From NCBI RefSeq assembly GCF_032854445.1, contig NC_088296.1, positions 5,295,246 through 5,359,245 of the forward strand: a stretch of 64,000 nucleotides of DNA, in the 5' to 3' direction. The notes beneath the pieces were generated by a model. That model had not been told where the DNA came from. It saw only the letters and a list, made by a program, of their open reading frames with translations, and searched no databases. This DNA is from Liolophura sinensis. Lineage: Eukaryota > Mollusca > Polyplacophora > Chitonida > Chitonidae. Below are positions 23,001 through 32,999 of the stretch, piece by piece. Each line of letters begins with the position of its first letter. Positions within the stretch are counted from its first letter, which is position 1. The translations under genes were made by a program, and so were the position numbers.

Positions 23001-24908
23001 TGTGCAAAACTGTAAATGTGCTGGCGATGCTAAAACTAGTGAACTGTATATCTACAGTGAAGCTCAACAATCATAAGTATATATGCAAACTAACCTGGTT
23101 TCAACCTGCAACCCATTTTCCACACACCACAATATTGGCCGCGGTCTTACAACAGTGAAATACTCTAGAGTACGGGATCAAATAAAACACCAATCAAATA
23201 AAGAAATAACTGTAATATTTAAAATGATTTACTTTATATACTGTCTCAGTTTTTTTGGCAGTTTGTGTTATCCGTCGGAATTAGCCTTACAAGTATTGAC
23301 CTGGAACACTCATCTTGGTTGACGGCTGGTGTATGCAAATGTCTGTTTCGACGTATAGATTACATCTATCTGTACGGGTTCTTTTTAAATGGAATGAAAG
23401 TTGTTGACATATCTTGTCATGTACAAGTATTATTATACCACATGGACCACAAATTTCATTCCAATGACCCCACTTAAATAGTACAGATTACATCCTTAAT
23501 ATGAAAACCCTGTCTGTGACGTTATGGCTTCTGCCCTGTGTGGACCTTGGTTGCCTCATTTGCCTGAATCTGTATTCTCAACACAACGGAGAACTGTGGT
23601 CCCTTAACTAGTCAGGGCTGCAGGTGCAAATCTAACTCTCGCTAGTTGTACGGCAGGTGCAATTCTAACTCTCACCAGTTCTACTGCCATTGTATTTGCT
23701 TGTTCGTGGTGGTCAACGCCGTACTCAAGGATGCTTTCACTTATACGATGGCGTACGCATTTATGGGTGGAGGCAAACAATGGATAAATCATCGACTTAT
23801 AGTTATTGGCAAACTTTCCACGTGTGACGTACATATACCTGCACACCGTATTAATTGCTGACTATTGTTTACCGTCGAAAGTTAGACCGCGCAAACGTCC
23901 ACACAGGCGTCGTCGACCAAGCTACAGTGAGAGAACTGCGGGTTTAAGTGAGGGGGTTCTGTCAGCTGGGCAGTGGGTTAGCAATGACAATCTGGTTTCG
24001 TATGTACATAAACCTCTCCATCGGCGTATAAGGGGAAAACATGGCGTTAAACAACAAGCCCAAAAATAAAGAAATTTATCGTCTTCATATCTTCGTTGGT
24101 CAAAAAATTAAAAAATATATCATCCAATATTAAGAAAAAAAAGAGTTAATGTTTGCAGTAAAATGTCTGCTGCGTCGAAACGTGAGCACATCTGTTTTTC
24201 CAAAAATATCAAATCCTTATTTCAATCGTGACACACCTAACTTTTGTTACGGAAAATTTGTTTGAATTCTTAAATATTATGTCGCACAAACACAGCTGTG
24301 ATCCGTAAGTCTCGGAATAAAACATTGCAGTCTTTTTGTCACTTTGCCAACTGATCTCTACGGCAGATTTTTCATGAATAGGGTGAAACTTTTTCGTGCT
24401 GTATGCTTTGCTGATTAATGTTTATGGGGGTTTTTCGTGTGTGTTTAAATACCAATTAACAGGGGCCTCCGTGGCTCAGTTGGTTACCGTAATGACCCAG
24501 GAGTCTCTAACCAATGCGGTCGCTGTGAGTTCAAGTCCAGCTCATGCTGGCTTTCTCTCCGGTCGTATGTGGAAAAGTCTGTCAGCTACCTGCGGATGGC
24601 CGTGGGTTTCCCGCGGGTTCTGCCCGGTTTCCACCCACAATAATGCTGGGTGGAAGAATGTTTGAATATGTAACCGCTATAATAAGTGAAAAATTGTTTT
24701 ACTCAGTAATCTATCTAATCTATCGAAATCTGTGATCTTACCTGCGACCTATGGGAGCACAGCCATTTAAGACGAACTTGACGCCGTGTAACGAGGTCTC
24801 TTGGGAAAACTGGGACACCATTCCGGACACCTTGGGGGGCTTCTCGGTGTCTGGTGAACTGACATCATCACTAACCAGATCGGAGTTACACAATACGTTA
24901 AATACCAT
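10946..24908 (-). CDS. DEG/ENaC-family (amiloride-sensitive type) sodium channel subunit, complete eight-exon gene
   Basis: I joined eight minus-strand exons at GT-AG sites whose phases all agree: 24908-24742, 22965-22422, 15682-15581, 15108-14934, 14211-14125, 13641-13539, 13201-13107 and 11094-10946. The sum is 1422 nt, or 473 aa. The start ATG has a good context (AAGATGG). The order matches the family: N-terminal His-Gly gating motif ('SLHGV', about residue 41), TM1 (about 57-76, 'RLFWTIVIVIQFSVLG'), the post-TM1 'FPAVTICP', a cysteine-rich extracellular finger/palm ('CYTVNS', 'IIHEPDE', 'CGCKIEF', 'CGCPFPCEDIEY'), then TM2 with the 'GGQMGLFLGAS' selectivity-filter block (GAS at 436-438). 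Such subunits form trimeric cation channels in the plasma membrane; invertebrate members include peptide-gated and proton-gated types. The stimulus here cannot be read. It is somewhat short, with brief cytosolic ends. Two large introns hold most of the ~14 kb. Confidence 0.9.
11416..12010 (+). pseudogene. Tc1/mariner transposase remnant
   Basis: Plus-strand frames read 'RAVHNIGACVHQTGTSSDRPRS' then 'IRLRHLHNLYDRN' (helix-turn-helix region of Tc1 transposases). After a frame change come 'ERLRWVQFHLRLNRRQWNRVV' and 'FSDKSRFTLGFADRRARVWR', the first and second catalytic D blocks. The usual middle block is deleted (about 11650-11700), stops follow, and terminal repeats were not found. It lies in the intron before the last DEG/ENaC exon, on the opposite strand. 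Confidence 0.8.
12045..12722. repeat. 29-bp minisatellite, about 23 units
   Basis: The unit is ggactggtaggcccggtg plus tcagtataata, with variant units (aagccgggggtc, taacaggg). The array ends by running into 'gactggatgggttgtcatgtcgtc', part of a dispersed repeat also present at 33000-33305, 50140-50280 and 57840-58130. It lies in DEG/ENaC intron 7. Confidence 0.9.
12850..13030 (-). repeat. SINE copy, antisense to plus
   Basis: It starts with a short tttattt-like tail and 'cttagtcaagaatatttcac', continues with the SINE body in reverse ('ccggccagcatcatggtgg ... gagaggaagtcaacatgagc') and loses the tRNA-like head. Confidence 0.8.
13107..13201 (-). CDS. DEG/ENaC exon 7
   Basis: Acceptor TTGTAG|C, donor CTTTG|GTAAGT. 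It encodes 'STIIVHIHYDRLRIESTEQ' and 'EDYTRGDVF', the pre-TM2 palm strand and wrist. Confidence 0.9.
13539..13641 (-). CDS. DEG/ENaC exon 6
   Basis: Acceptor CGACAG|CT, donor ACAG|GTAACA. It encodes 'DDNCGCPFPCEDIEYQTTLS', the family's 'C.CP.PC....Y' motif that precedes the strand leading to TM2. Confidence 0.9.
14125..14211 (-). CDS. DEG/ENaC exon 5
   Basis: Acceptor CATCAG|AT, donor ACAA|GTAAGT. Phase 2 in, phase 1 out, matching both neighbours. It encodes 'EEDRCPPLRYIKCRLESQ', between the CGC and CPC-type motifs. An alternative acceptor at about 14241 fails on phase. Confidence 0.75.
14934..15108 (-). CDS. DEG/ENaC exon 4
   Basis: Acceptor TCGTAG|AAC, donor GATG|GTAAGT. It encodes 'NTFLPAPYRAFGDKGC' and 'TLRACLDACYAKTLENACGC', the conserved 'C...C....C.C' extracellular region. 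Confidence 0.88.
15581..15682 (-). CDS. DEG/ENaC exon 3
   Basis: Acceptor CTGCAG|CTG, donor CAG|GTAAGG. 34 codons in phase 0, including 'LIIHEPDEKISL', the family's conserved 'v.iH.p.e.p' strand, and 'APDTRYNIGIKVRQ'. Confidence 0.85.
15806..15960 (-). repeat. Diverged SINE-like copy
   Basis: 'acgccacactcaagaatgtttcacttatagaatg ... atgtgtggaggaatcgggagagcccgg' resembles the reverse complement of the common SINE but is more diverged, so it is probably an older subfamily. Confidence 0.55.
15990..16620. repeat. Possible non-autonomous repeat with 'ggtgaaatac' motifs
   Basis: Shares 'tttcacc ... gacaatt(t) ... tatcacactg(t)... ctcactg' with 58370-58440 and 'ggtgaaatacg.cc.cttgtcaatttacctcagtta' with 60115-60160. 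The ends are undefined. Confidence 0.4.
16700..16800 (-). repeat. tRNA-like sequence, probably a second SINE family head
   Basis: On the minus strand 'TGGCGCATTTGGAAGGC' (box A-like) and 'GGTTCAAATCC' (box B-like) lie in tRNA-like order, but the arms do not fold cleanly and flanks lack a clear 3' trailer. It is more likely a tRNA-derived repeat or pseudogene than a working tRNA. Confidence 0.45.
16801..19900. other. Intronic, no feature recognised
   Basis: Lies within DEG/ENaC intron 2. Short open frames (16898-17113, 18055-18385, 18776-19143) overlap on both strands and have no recognisable motif or flanking splice pair. Confidence 0.5.
19905..20205 (-). pseudogene. Coding-like remnant with one in-frame stop, unidentified
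   Basis: The minus strand reads about 100 codons of protein-like text ('KAFPRSFIHFCKDIRISREN', 'VSVGVYVNGQRLTDPQ', stop, 'IVESLKQEIVSELHYRLAN') in a single frame interrupted by one TAA. The composition is unlike the AT-rich surroundings. I do not recognise the family. It may be a dead exon or transposon piece within DEG/ENaC intron 2. Confidence 0.35.
22285..22380 (+). repeat. LINE 3' tail fragment with ATTC end
   Basis: 'cttcacgccacgatgtagctt ... gacgtggagttaagccaatc(attc)n' is a diverged version of the LINE tails at 5640 and 30300. It ends about 40 bp before the donor of DEG/ENaC exon 2. Confidence 0.65.
22422..22965 (-). CDS. DEG/ENaC exon 2 (TM1 and first extracellular part)
   Basis: Acceptor TTTTGTAG|G, donor AAG|GTAGGT. 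544 nt. It encodes TM1, 'RMTFPAVTICPDG', the finger region with several cysteines and 'TKMCYTVNSI', the family's 'CYTFN' block. It ends in phase 0. Confidence 0.9.
23690..23860 (-). repeat. Diverged SINE fragment
   Basis: 'aacgccgtactcaaggatgctttcacttatacgatggcg ... gtgggtggaggcaaac'-like text matches the reverse 3' half of the common SINE. Confidence 0.55.
24462..24660 (+). repeat. SINE copy with tRNA-like head
   Basis: 'ggcctccgtggctcagttgg' (box A), 'gagttcaagtcc' (box B) and the body 'ggctttctctccggtcgtatgtgg ... cccggtttccacccacaataatgctgg'. It lies in DEG/ENaC intron 1, about 80 bp from the donor, and lacks the usual AT-rich tail. Confidence 0.85.
24742..24908 (-). CDS. DEG/ENaC exon 1 (start codon, N-terminal cytosolic segment)
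   Basis: ATG at 24908, donor AG|GTAAGA at 24742/24741. It encodes 55 residues including 'QFSQETSLHGVKFVLNG', with the conserved His-Gly motif just before TM1. The frame stays open upstream to about 25013 without an ATG, so an upstream in-frame exon cannot be excluded. It leaves AG, which joins G of exon 2 to make Arg. Confidence 0.85.
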
Positions 24909-25648
24909 CTTGGGCCTCCAACTGTGCAACGATCTTCTACAAGCGAAGCAGCTAGAGCTGAATTCATCCGAAAGGGTAAACCAGGCGTCCGCGACGTTGA
25001 AATCCTCAATCAATTACTGCATCCGAGGAGACCACACTTAAATGATTTTAATGACCTCTGCAAACATGATTTATTGAAGGACAACAGCTTTACGAGAGCA
25101 TTTGTCAATAAAGTAACACATGGGTCTTTGTCGCTTATTTCAGTCCAGTTTCCACTCTCTGAACTTTATGATTTTCCACCAACGAAGACCTTACGGGTGT
25201 GTTATATACCAGCAATGTTCACGATTTGAATACTGATTTTATTCAATCGTCTATCGTATTTCCTCCGTCTTTCCAACATCTTTGAAAACTGTTGACGACG
25301 TTCTCTTTGCACGATGCTGTCGTAACTTCGTATTTTATGTACTTTCTTAGCTCCTTGGCGGTTTATGATGAACGTCAATTTTGGGTCAAGGCTGGCATCT
25401 CTCTCATGTTTTCCCATCTGCTGGCTCAAAAGAGAAATAGTAGTTGCAACCATTTGTAAAAATTATAACATTCCACGTTGTTCTTGTGATCCTGGAGGCA
25501 GTAAACAGTGGAAGTCCACAGCAGACATCTTACTATTCACTAATTTGAATGACACTGGTCATAAGTGGAAATATTCGGCAGTGTTGTGTACCTATGCGTC
25601 GAAACAATCATCAATATACCACCTATCAACAAAAATCGATGTTTAAGG

Positions 25649-25935
25649 TCATTTATCGCCATTGCATAATTTAAGTCCAAAACCCAAAACGTGCCTTCGT
25701 GGTTTACTTCGGGCAATCTGGTTTCCTACATGCTCTGATAAAAAGAGCAACGATCTTGTTGGCGGAACTTTGTTTCGGGTAAAACACCCATGCGTAAGGT
25801 CTGGAACATGGTTCAGAATATAAGCGTCATGTCCGACATTCATATACCATTCGTAGTTCGTAAAAGGCGTTCCAAGTCGATAATCGCAAGATCCATGTCC
25901 AAAACAACGTTTAACACTAACTCCCAAAGGCAAAG
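25649..25935 (-). CDS. Orphan exon-like ORF, function unknown
   Basis: The minus strand has an open frame ending TGA at 25649 with good protein character: 'CFGHGSCDYRLGTPFTNYEW', 'MNVGHDAYILNHVPDLTHGC'. There is no ATG start. A pyrimidine-rich run and TTAG upstream (about 25935) could be a 3' splice site, making this a terminal exon of about 90 codons. It lies about 740 bp upstream of the DEG/ENaC start on the same strand, so it might end a neighbouring gene. No upstream exon was found. No family recognised. Confidence 0.3.
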
Positions 25936-26384
25936 GTATGTCAGAAATTATACAAATGAGAAATAAAGCCCGTAACACACAAGAGAGAAGCGGTCATCAG
26001 TTTTCAATGATACCTGGCAGACAATGAATATTCCAGGCATGAATTCCATGTCAAATAACAATTAAACAAGTATCTCAGTCGCGCTTTAATTGCAACTGTT
26101 CATAAAGGCATCATGCTGATGTAATAAGCATGGCTACCTTTACGGCCCCTAGCCCCAGGTTAAGCTGTATTAGATACAGTTTGAAAATGACGAGCGTTAC
26201 AGACCCTAACCGATCAGATTATGATTCAAAAGTAACGGACGAGTACGTCTTTCCCGTTAATATGTAAAGATCTCATGCTACAAGAGGCGCCATCTATGAT
26301 TTTACCCATGACATACAAGATACTCGGTATAGATAGATAGAAGCTTAAGCAAAAATAATAAAGCAAAAGTCCAGCATTTAAAAG

Positions 26385-28800
26385 ATGGAGATAATATATT
26401 AACTTCTCCCCCATTTGATATAGCCAATAAACTAGCTGACACAATTTCCAAGAAATCTTCTTCTGAGAATTATACTAAAGAATTCCAACATATTAAAACC
26501 CAGAAGGAGAAAATTAAATTACCCTTTTCTTCTAAAAATTTAGAAGATTATAATTGTCTTTTTAATATCGAAGAACTTAAAACTGCATTAAAAAAGGTCC
26601 ACGACACTGCTTGTGGTTTTGATAACGTATATTATACGTTTCTGAACCACTTACCACCTGAGCCACTGAAGACTCTCTTGGACTTGCTTAATGATATTTG
26701 GATAACTGGCAATTTTCCACCGTCATGGAGGGAGGCGTGTATTATCCCGGTTCCCAAACCCGGTAGGGATCATACTCATCCAAATAATGACCGTCCCATA
26801 GCTCTTACCAGCTGTGTCTGTAAGACTATGGAACGGATGATTAATGATAGACTTGTTTGGTTTCTTGAAACCAACAAGTTACTCTCTAATATTTAATGTG
26901 GTTTTCGGCAAGGCAGATCTACCATGGATCACCTTATTCAATTCGAAACTTTTATTCTCGATGGTTTCATCAATAACGAACATGTGGTGTCCATATTTTT
27001 GGACCTTGGAAAGGCCTACGACACCACATGGAAATGTGGTATTTTAAAAGACCTCGCGGGTATGGGATTAAAAGGTCGATTACCAATATTTATATCAGAA
27101 TTTTTATCTGATCGTTAGTTTAAGGTACAGGTTGGGTCTACTCTTTCTGACTCTTATGAGCAGGAAATGGGTGTACCCCAGGGCAGCATTCTATCACGAA
27201 CTCTGTTTAGCATAAAAATAAAGCAAAACATTAACATCTGGCAGAGAGGGTTCTTTATATGTTGATGACTTCTTTATATGTTACCGAGCTAAGAATATGA
27301 TTAATATCGAACGTCAGTTGTAGCTTCGTCTCAATAAAATGGAGAAATAGGCAACTGAAAACGGTTTTAGATTTTCATCGTCTAAAACCGTCGGTATGAA
27401 TTTTTGTAATAAACGGAAACTTCATCTTGACTCTGAGCTTAATTTTTGTGGTGAACAGATTAAAATTGTTGGGAAAAACAAAATTTTTAGGTATAGTATT
27501 TGATAGAAAACTATCTTTTATACCTCATATAAAAATGCTTAAAGCAAACTGTGAAAAAGGCTCTCGATATAATTAAGGTCGTGTCTAGCACCGATTGGGT
27601 GCTGACCGATCAGTTTTACTTAACTTATATCGTTCACTGGTGAGGTTTAAATTGGACCATGGATCCATCATTTACGGTTCCGCTAGGAAGCCATCTCTTA
27701 AAATGTTGGATCCGGTCCATCATCAAGGTCTGTGGCTCAGCCTTGGTGCATTTAGAACCGCGCCAGTAGAAAGTTTATACGTCGAGGCTAATGAGCCTTG
27801 TTTACACCACAGACGTATAAAACTGAGCCTTCAATATATTACAAAGCTTTAAGCACATCCAAAAAACCTTGCTTACGACTGTGTTTTTAATCCGTTAAAT
27901 GTAGACAAATATACTAAATGTCCCAACAAGATCCCTTCGTTCGCTGTTCATGTTGGAGGCCATATTGTGGAAGCCGGCATCAAGCCTGAGGATATAGCTC
28001 CGGTATCTTTTCCGGACTCTCCTCCATGGCTTCTTCCATAACCTAAATTAATATTTGATCTACGTCGACATAATAAATTAGATAATTCAGCAAAATTTTG
28101 AAGAAATTAAGGCTAATTATCCGGATTATAAATTTATATATGCTGACAGGTCGAAGGATGGGGACAAGGTTGAGGCTGCAGATGTCTTAGAGCAGGGGGT
28201 CACCTCATTTTGTCTTCCGTCCTCAACTTCAGTCTTTTCTGCAGAGGCCAGGGCTATTTTCCTGGCCTTATCATATGCCCTCTGGGCATGCCCACTGTGA
28301 TATGCAGTGACTCGCTGTCTTGCCTTTTTGGCAATTGAGAAAATTTTTATATAAATCCGTTGATCCTTCAAATTTTAGCCATACATAGAAAACAAATTAA
28401 AAGAGGTAAAGATATCATATTCTGATGAATACCAAGTCATATTGGTATCCATGGAAACACAGTCGCAGACAGGGGAGCGTAAGCAGCCCTCAATAAACCC
28501 AGATCTAAGATTCAAGTTCCTTTCACTGATTTTAAGTCTAATATATTCGTCGCCTTTGGCAGGTGAGTGGGACTTGCTGGTCCATAACAAACTGCATGTT
28601 ATTCATCCTGTCACTGGCTATAATTCTTATACTCTTGACCTGTCTCGTAGAAACCAAGTAGTTTTAACATGATGCCGTGTTCGGCTTTCTCGTCTAACAC
28701 ACAATCTTATCCTGGATGAGAGCAGTGCTCCCGAGTGTGTTGGATGTAATCGATGGCGATGCTGTCATTGATTACTTAAAGTATATAGACATATATTATA
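26385..28800 (+). mobile_element. Degenerate LINE ORF2 (reverse transcriptase to RNase H tail)
   Basis: Plus-strand blocks in order: linker before RT (26385-26680), 'PPSWREACIIPVPKPGRDHT' and 'NNDRPIALTSCVCKTMERMI' (RT motifs 1-2), then after a TAA 'CGFRQGRSTMDHLIQFETFI', 'SIFLDLGKAYDTTWK', 'MGVPQGSILSRTLFSIKI', and a broken 'YVDDF' box near 27260. The thumb ('AIVGKNKIFRY'-like), an RNase H-like stretch with deletions, and the C-terminal 'GEWDLLVHNKLHVIHPVTGY' near 28570 follow. Many stops and frameshifts. Jockey/I-type by motif. The first copy of a C-terminal block that recurs at 29810. Confidence 0.85.
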
Positions 28801-29299
28801 AGATATAACTCCTTTTTCATTATTTCTATTTTATAAATACACATTAGAATTTTAAAAATGATTGTGGTTTTCAAGTTCTAACGGAGGTTTAGTTTTTTAA
28901 CAGGTTGAAAAGGGGATGGGACCGGTCCAATCAATCGGCTTGGTCACGTCTTGCCTCTGCGTGGTCTCAAAATTTCTCCATAACACCACTCCTTAGAGAA
29001 TAAATGTTATTTCTGAAATTTCCTTTACCTGACTACGTGTGAGGCGGTGGCTCATGAGTCAATCGATTAGTATGTTTCTGATATGTGGCCTTATTCATTT
29101 GGTGGGAGACGAAAGAGCTCGTTTTGGGCAATTGGGTGTGCTCATTAAGGCCATCTATTTGAGTATACTTCATGTGGAGTCAATGGTGCGTTTCCTGTTG
29201 GGTATCTCCAGGTTCAAGTATCGCCCTTGTTGGCACTCCGTGGTGGGTGGGGAGCACGTGAGGTTAATGCTATATATACATATGCCATGTCTTCCTTGA

Positions 29300-30395
29300 A
29301 TATTTCTAAAAATGACTCTAATGTTAATGTATCTATCAGGAAGGAGAAATCTGCAAAGAACTAACTTCACGGTGTGTTAGCAGAGTTAAACGCTTCACTG
29401 CTGAAAAAGCTGGTAACACCGTCAAATTAAACACATAACTTTTGACCTTTAATAGTATCTCTTTTCCTTCGCATGTCTACTTTGGCCCGTGTAGGGTTAG
29501 TGTAGACTTATATGTTCCAAATCCAACGTTGTTTCAGTTCCCAAAACAAATAATCACGGCAAGGGCCATTGTAAGAATAAACTGGTTTGTTTCCGATGCG
29601 ACTGTAAAAGACATGATGGTTTCGACTGCAGCAACACATTTAAGTGTTACAATTGCGGTGGAGGACTGTCCCCTTTTTCTCAAGGAAAAACAAATAATCA
29701 ATCGAAAAACTAAAAACAATATATCTTATCTTGAAATAAATAAATCCATATCAAAAGTTGAAATCCCTTATACTGATTTTCGACCGAACATTCTTCGTCG
29801 CCTTTTGGCAGGGTGAATGGGACCTTCAGGTCCATAATAAATTGCATGGTGTTCACCCTGTCATTGGCTTTAATTTGTATACTCATGATATGTCTCGTAA
29901 AGATCAAGTAGTTTTAACTTGGTGCCGTGTTTGGTATTCTCATCTAACTGACAATTTTATTCTTGATTGGGGCTCTGCCCCCAGAATGTGCCGGATGTGA
30001 TAATGAGTACGGCGTCAAACATATCCTGTTTGAATGTGTGGACTTTGCCCTTGTTTGGCAAAGATTCTACACGGTCAATTCTATATATTAAGAGCATCGC
30101 TGTTTGGGGGCCCTTGGCCTATATCATTAAACAAAGATTTTAATTGTCATAAACAGTTAAAGATAAAAGTTATATACATATAGTTTCCTAGATACACTGT
30201 TTTTAAAATGTGCTAGTTTCGAGTTTTAACTCTTTTGTTTTTTTTCATATCTGATTTTGAAAATTTTGATTTCGTTTTTAATGTTTCCACTGCCATATGG
30301 AAAACCTGAACCGCCTCGTGTTTTCACCTCGTTCTCGCCACAATATGGCTGAAATATTGCCGATGTGGCGTTAAGCCATAATCATTCATTCATAT
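29300..30395 (+). mobile_element. Internally deleted LINE copy: ORF1 zinc knuckles joined to ORF2 tail
   Basis: 29440-29700 reads as an ORF1 nucleocapsid-like region with cysteine knuckles ('FRCDCKRHDGFDCSNTFKCY', 'NCGG') spread over shifted frames. It is followed directly by the ORF2 C-terminus at about 29750-30000 ('FWQGEWDLQVHNKLHGVHPV') and the LINE 3' UTR ending 'gccgatgtggcgttaagcc(attcattc)n' at 30395. Endonuclease and RT are missing. It shows that ORF1, ORF2 and the ATTC tail belong to one family. Confidence 0.8.
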
Positions 30396-30867
30396 TAGGG
30401 GCCAGCCAGGTCTGGGCCAGATTCGCAATGCTAGCTGGGTAAAGAATTCAACGACTGGAATACATTTAATTCTCTTCAGAAAGAGAAAAAAAGGTAAATA
30501 AATGAAAGCACTTGTGTTTTTAAGCTTAATTTTCAGTTGTCCGTCTTAGTTTACATGTGTATGTACATCATAATTTACCTTTAGATTACATTAGTTAGGT
30601 TATATACTTTATACTCCTATCCTGTGACGGGTCGAAGTTGGAGGTCACGTGACCACCCTTCTGCGTCTAAAGCATTGAGAAAAAGGTTACTTTTTGCCAC
30701 TTTGCCTAGGCCTAGTTGTACAAAATAACGTCACGAAAGCTCTTCATAAATGCTCAGACTGTCTGGAAAGCTGACAATTATGCAAATCCAACGGATACAA
30801 GATCGTTTACAGCGATTTGAAAATGGGCATTTTCCCCGTGTAATAGCGATCCATTTTACATAATGCT

Positions 30868-31024
30868 ATGAGCAAATCTAGAAAACTAGCACCTGAGATT
30901 TACCTGCCCGCGGATGTCCATAGTTATCGCCCTTTACACGAGCTCTTCTCTAGTTATGGATATCCAGGAAAGGAAAAAGTCGTCCCTGCCGGTGACGAAA
31001 CTTTGGAGATCTACCCTCGATCAA
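30868..31024 (+). CDS. Candidate first coding exon of a small protein
   Basis: ATG at 30868 opens 52 codons of good protein-like text ('LAPEIYLPADVHSYRPLHEL', 'GYPGKEKVVPAGDETLEIYP') up to a strong donor, TCAA|GTAAGTAA. The leftover A is in phase with the acceptor at 38594/38595, which would add 'NHDKQKRKKILKDCF' and a TAA at about 38641, giving a 67-aa protein. Other exons in between are possible. I do not recognise the protein. The next exon in the same transcript would also carry the start of the STAND protein (38683), so this may be a short upstream cistron or a separate overlapping gene. Confidence 0.45.
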
Positions 31025-31855
31025 GTAAGTAATGGCTTATGTGGAAGTTTGCTTTTTCAGATGCTGTATCTGGGTACATTGAAGTATTCGACTTTAGCTG
31101 ATGTTGACAAGTCAGTCGGTTGACTGCGGTTGGTAGTGTGTTGTTGTTGTAAGACACAGAGATGTGCACGATATATACATATGTAATGCTGACGCGGGTT
31201 CCGATGACATCAGCCTGAATGTGGGTTTTCAATGTCTCGTCGTATTTAACATCCATAAAGGATATTAATAGAATTCCCGGATCATTTTTTAAGTTTGTTT
31301 TAATACCATTATATTATATGTCTTTGAAAAACTTACAGTCTAAGAAATTCAAAATTGTAAGTCCCATTTTAACTAGTTCCTCTTCTGGTGCTATGATATA
31401 CATTCAAAGTAATGAACCCTCTGGGCGCAGACCCCCATTACAACTTCCGTTTTTCGGGAGGCACGAATGTAATTCTGTGTATTTTAGGGTGTAAAGTCTT
31501 TTCTTGCTGCCAGCTTGCCGTTTTTGGTGTACAGGTGCATGCTTGGTATCAAAATGATGGGAATTGTCTTAGCCTTGGGCAGGTATGAGTTCTACTGATG
31601 AAAGTTTTAAATTCTGGACAAGAGGACACAAAGAAACTGGTGGTGATGAGGCTGCAAGTGACGTCCCCTTGGCGTTGCTAGGCACCTCTCCCAGCTGCCG
31701 GCATAGAAAGGTCCAGATTTAGACGGTCAGCCTATGTCAAGATTTTTATGGCTTCTTTCTCACAGGCTGGGTCAGGTGTGCACCAAAGCTTATTGGCCAT
31801 GGAATGTTTGGGGCTGAGCTACAGCGCTAAACGTTAACATTGTTGCTTATGGAAA

Positions 31856-32036
31856 TGATACTAGCTCAACAAAATCGTCTCAACAACATCCTTGGTGTCA
31901 TTGCCAGAAGATGCATTTTTATCAAAGTTAAGATATTCCAGTGGTGGAAAAATATGGTTTCAATGACATATTATGAATTTAAAGAGCTTTTACGTAAGAC
32001 TTAACCATACAGTGAAGTAGAGCGTGCTTCTCTTGT
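31856..32036 (+). repeat. Direct repeat, copy 1 (181 bp)
   Basis: Nearly identical to 32582-32762; I see one difference (gcgtgctt versus gcgtactt). The spacing is 726 bp. It suggests a recent local duplication. The sequence is open in one frame ('NRLNNILGVIARRC') but has no identified function. Confidence 0.9.
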
Positions 32037-32581
32037 GGAAAATTAATGGGAGTCTGTGGCCCTTTGGTTTTCAGTGTTTTGAAAATATGAAAGCCAGCCA
32101 ACAAAGTAATCTGACTGATGATAAATATATAAACATGAAATCCAGCAAGTGAGATCTTTGTGTCAAGTTAGGTGTTGAAAGTTGAATTTCGAGCAAAAAT
32201 TTGAAATATCAAGAAATTAGATTCATGGATTCTGAGGTAACTTCAAATAGACATTTCTGTTGTGAAAGAATATGCGTAATGTAAATATGATTATTGAATA
32301 TATGAGTAGCTGAACTCACTGTAGGTATGATATAACGGCCTAAGTGCTTACTAGTATAATGGAAGACTGCATGTCTAAGTAACAAATTGTGCAAGCAAAC
32401 AAAAACTAACTTCTTTCACTGTAGTCTTAAGTACAATGAAACTGTACTGAAACTGTGAGGGTAAATCTGAAAATAATAAGAAAACAAATGTACATTGGAC
32501 TGAGCTGTCAGCAGAGTTGGGACTCGGGCGACGTGGATCTGCACACAAGCACGACTTTTCTCTTGACTGACGGCTGAAGCT

Positions 32582-32762
32582 TGATACTAGCTCAACAAAA
32601 TCGTCTCAACAACATCCTTGGTGTCATTGCCAGAAGATGCATTTTTATCAAAGTTAAGATATTCCAGTGGTGGAAAAATATGGTTTCAATGACATATTAT
32701 GAATTTAAAGAGCTTTTACGTAAGACTTAACCATACAGTGAAGTAGAGCGTACTTCTCTTGT
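32582..32762 (+). repeat. Direct repeat, copy 2 (181 bp)
   Basis: Second copy of the 181-bp segment at 31856-32036. The flanks differ from copy 1 immediately outside the repeat. Confidence 0.9.
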
Positions 32763-32999
32763 CCAAATTCCATGGCAAAATGATGCTATACACAAGCTTT
32801 GTTCATTGCCTCACCGTGATCGCGTCAGCGTTTGACTGAATAAGTATGACCTTAACACACAAGACAATGGCAGCATGTGGACACTGTCACATAAAAAAAA
32901 ACTGGAATGGGGTTCGGCCATTTCCCAAGTCACCAACTTAGTCACCAGAATTAGTTATGTATACCTGTTAAAAGAGGAAGTTGTAACTTCCTCGCTTGG

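Noticed and set aside
24462-24550. tRNA gene at SINE heads (also 33803, 44428, 59460, 61216)
   Set aside because: Box A and B are present, but the acceptor and anticodon arms do not form and each head is followed by the same SINE body.
24909-25013. N-terminal extension of the channel to 25013
   Set aside because: The frame is open but begins with TTG, not ATG; the ATG at 24908 has a strong context and gives a normal N-terminal length.
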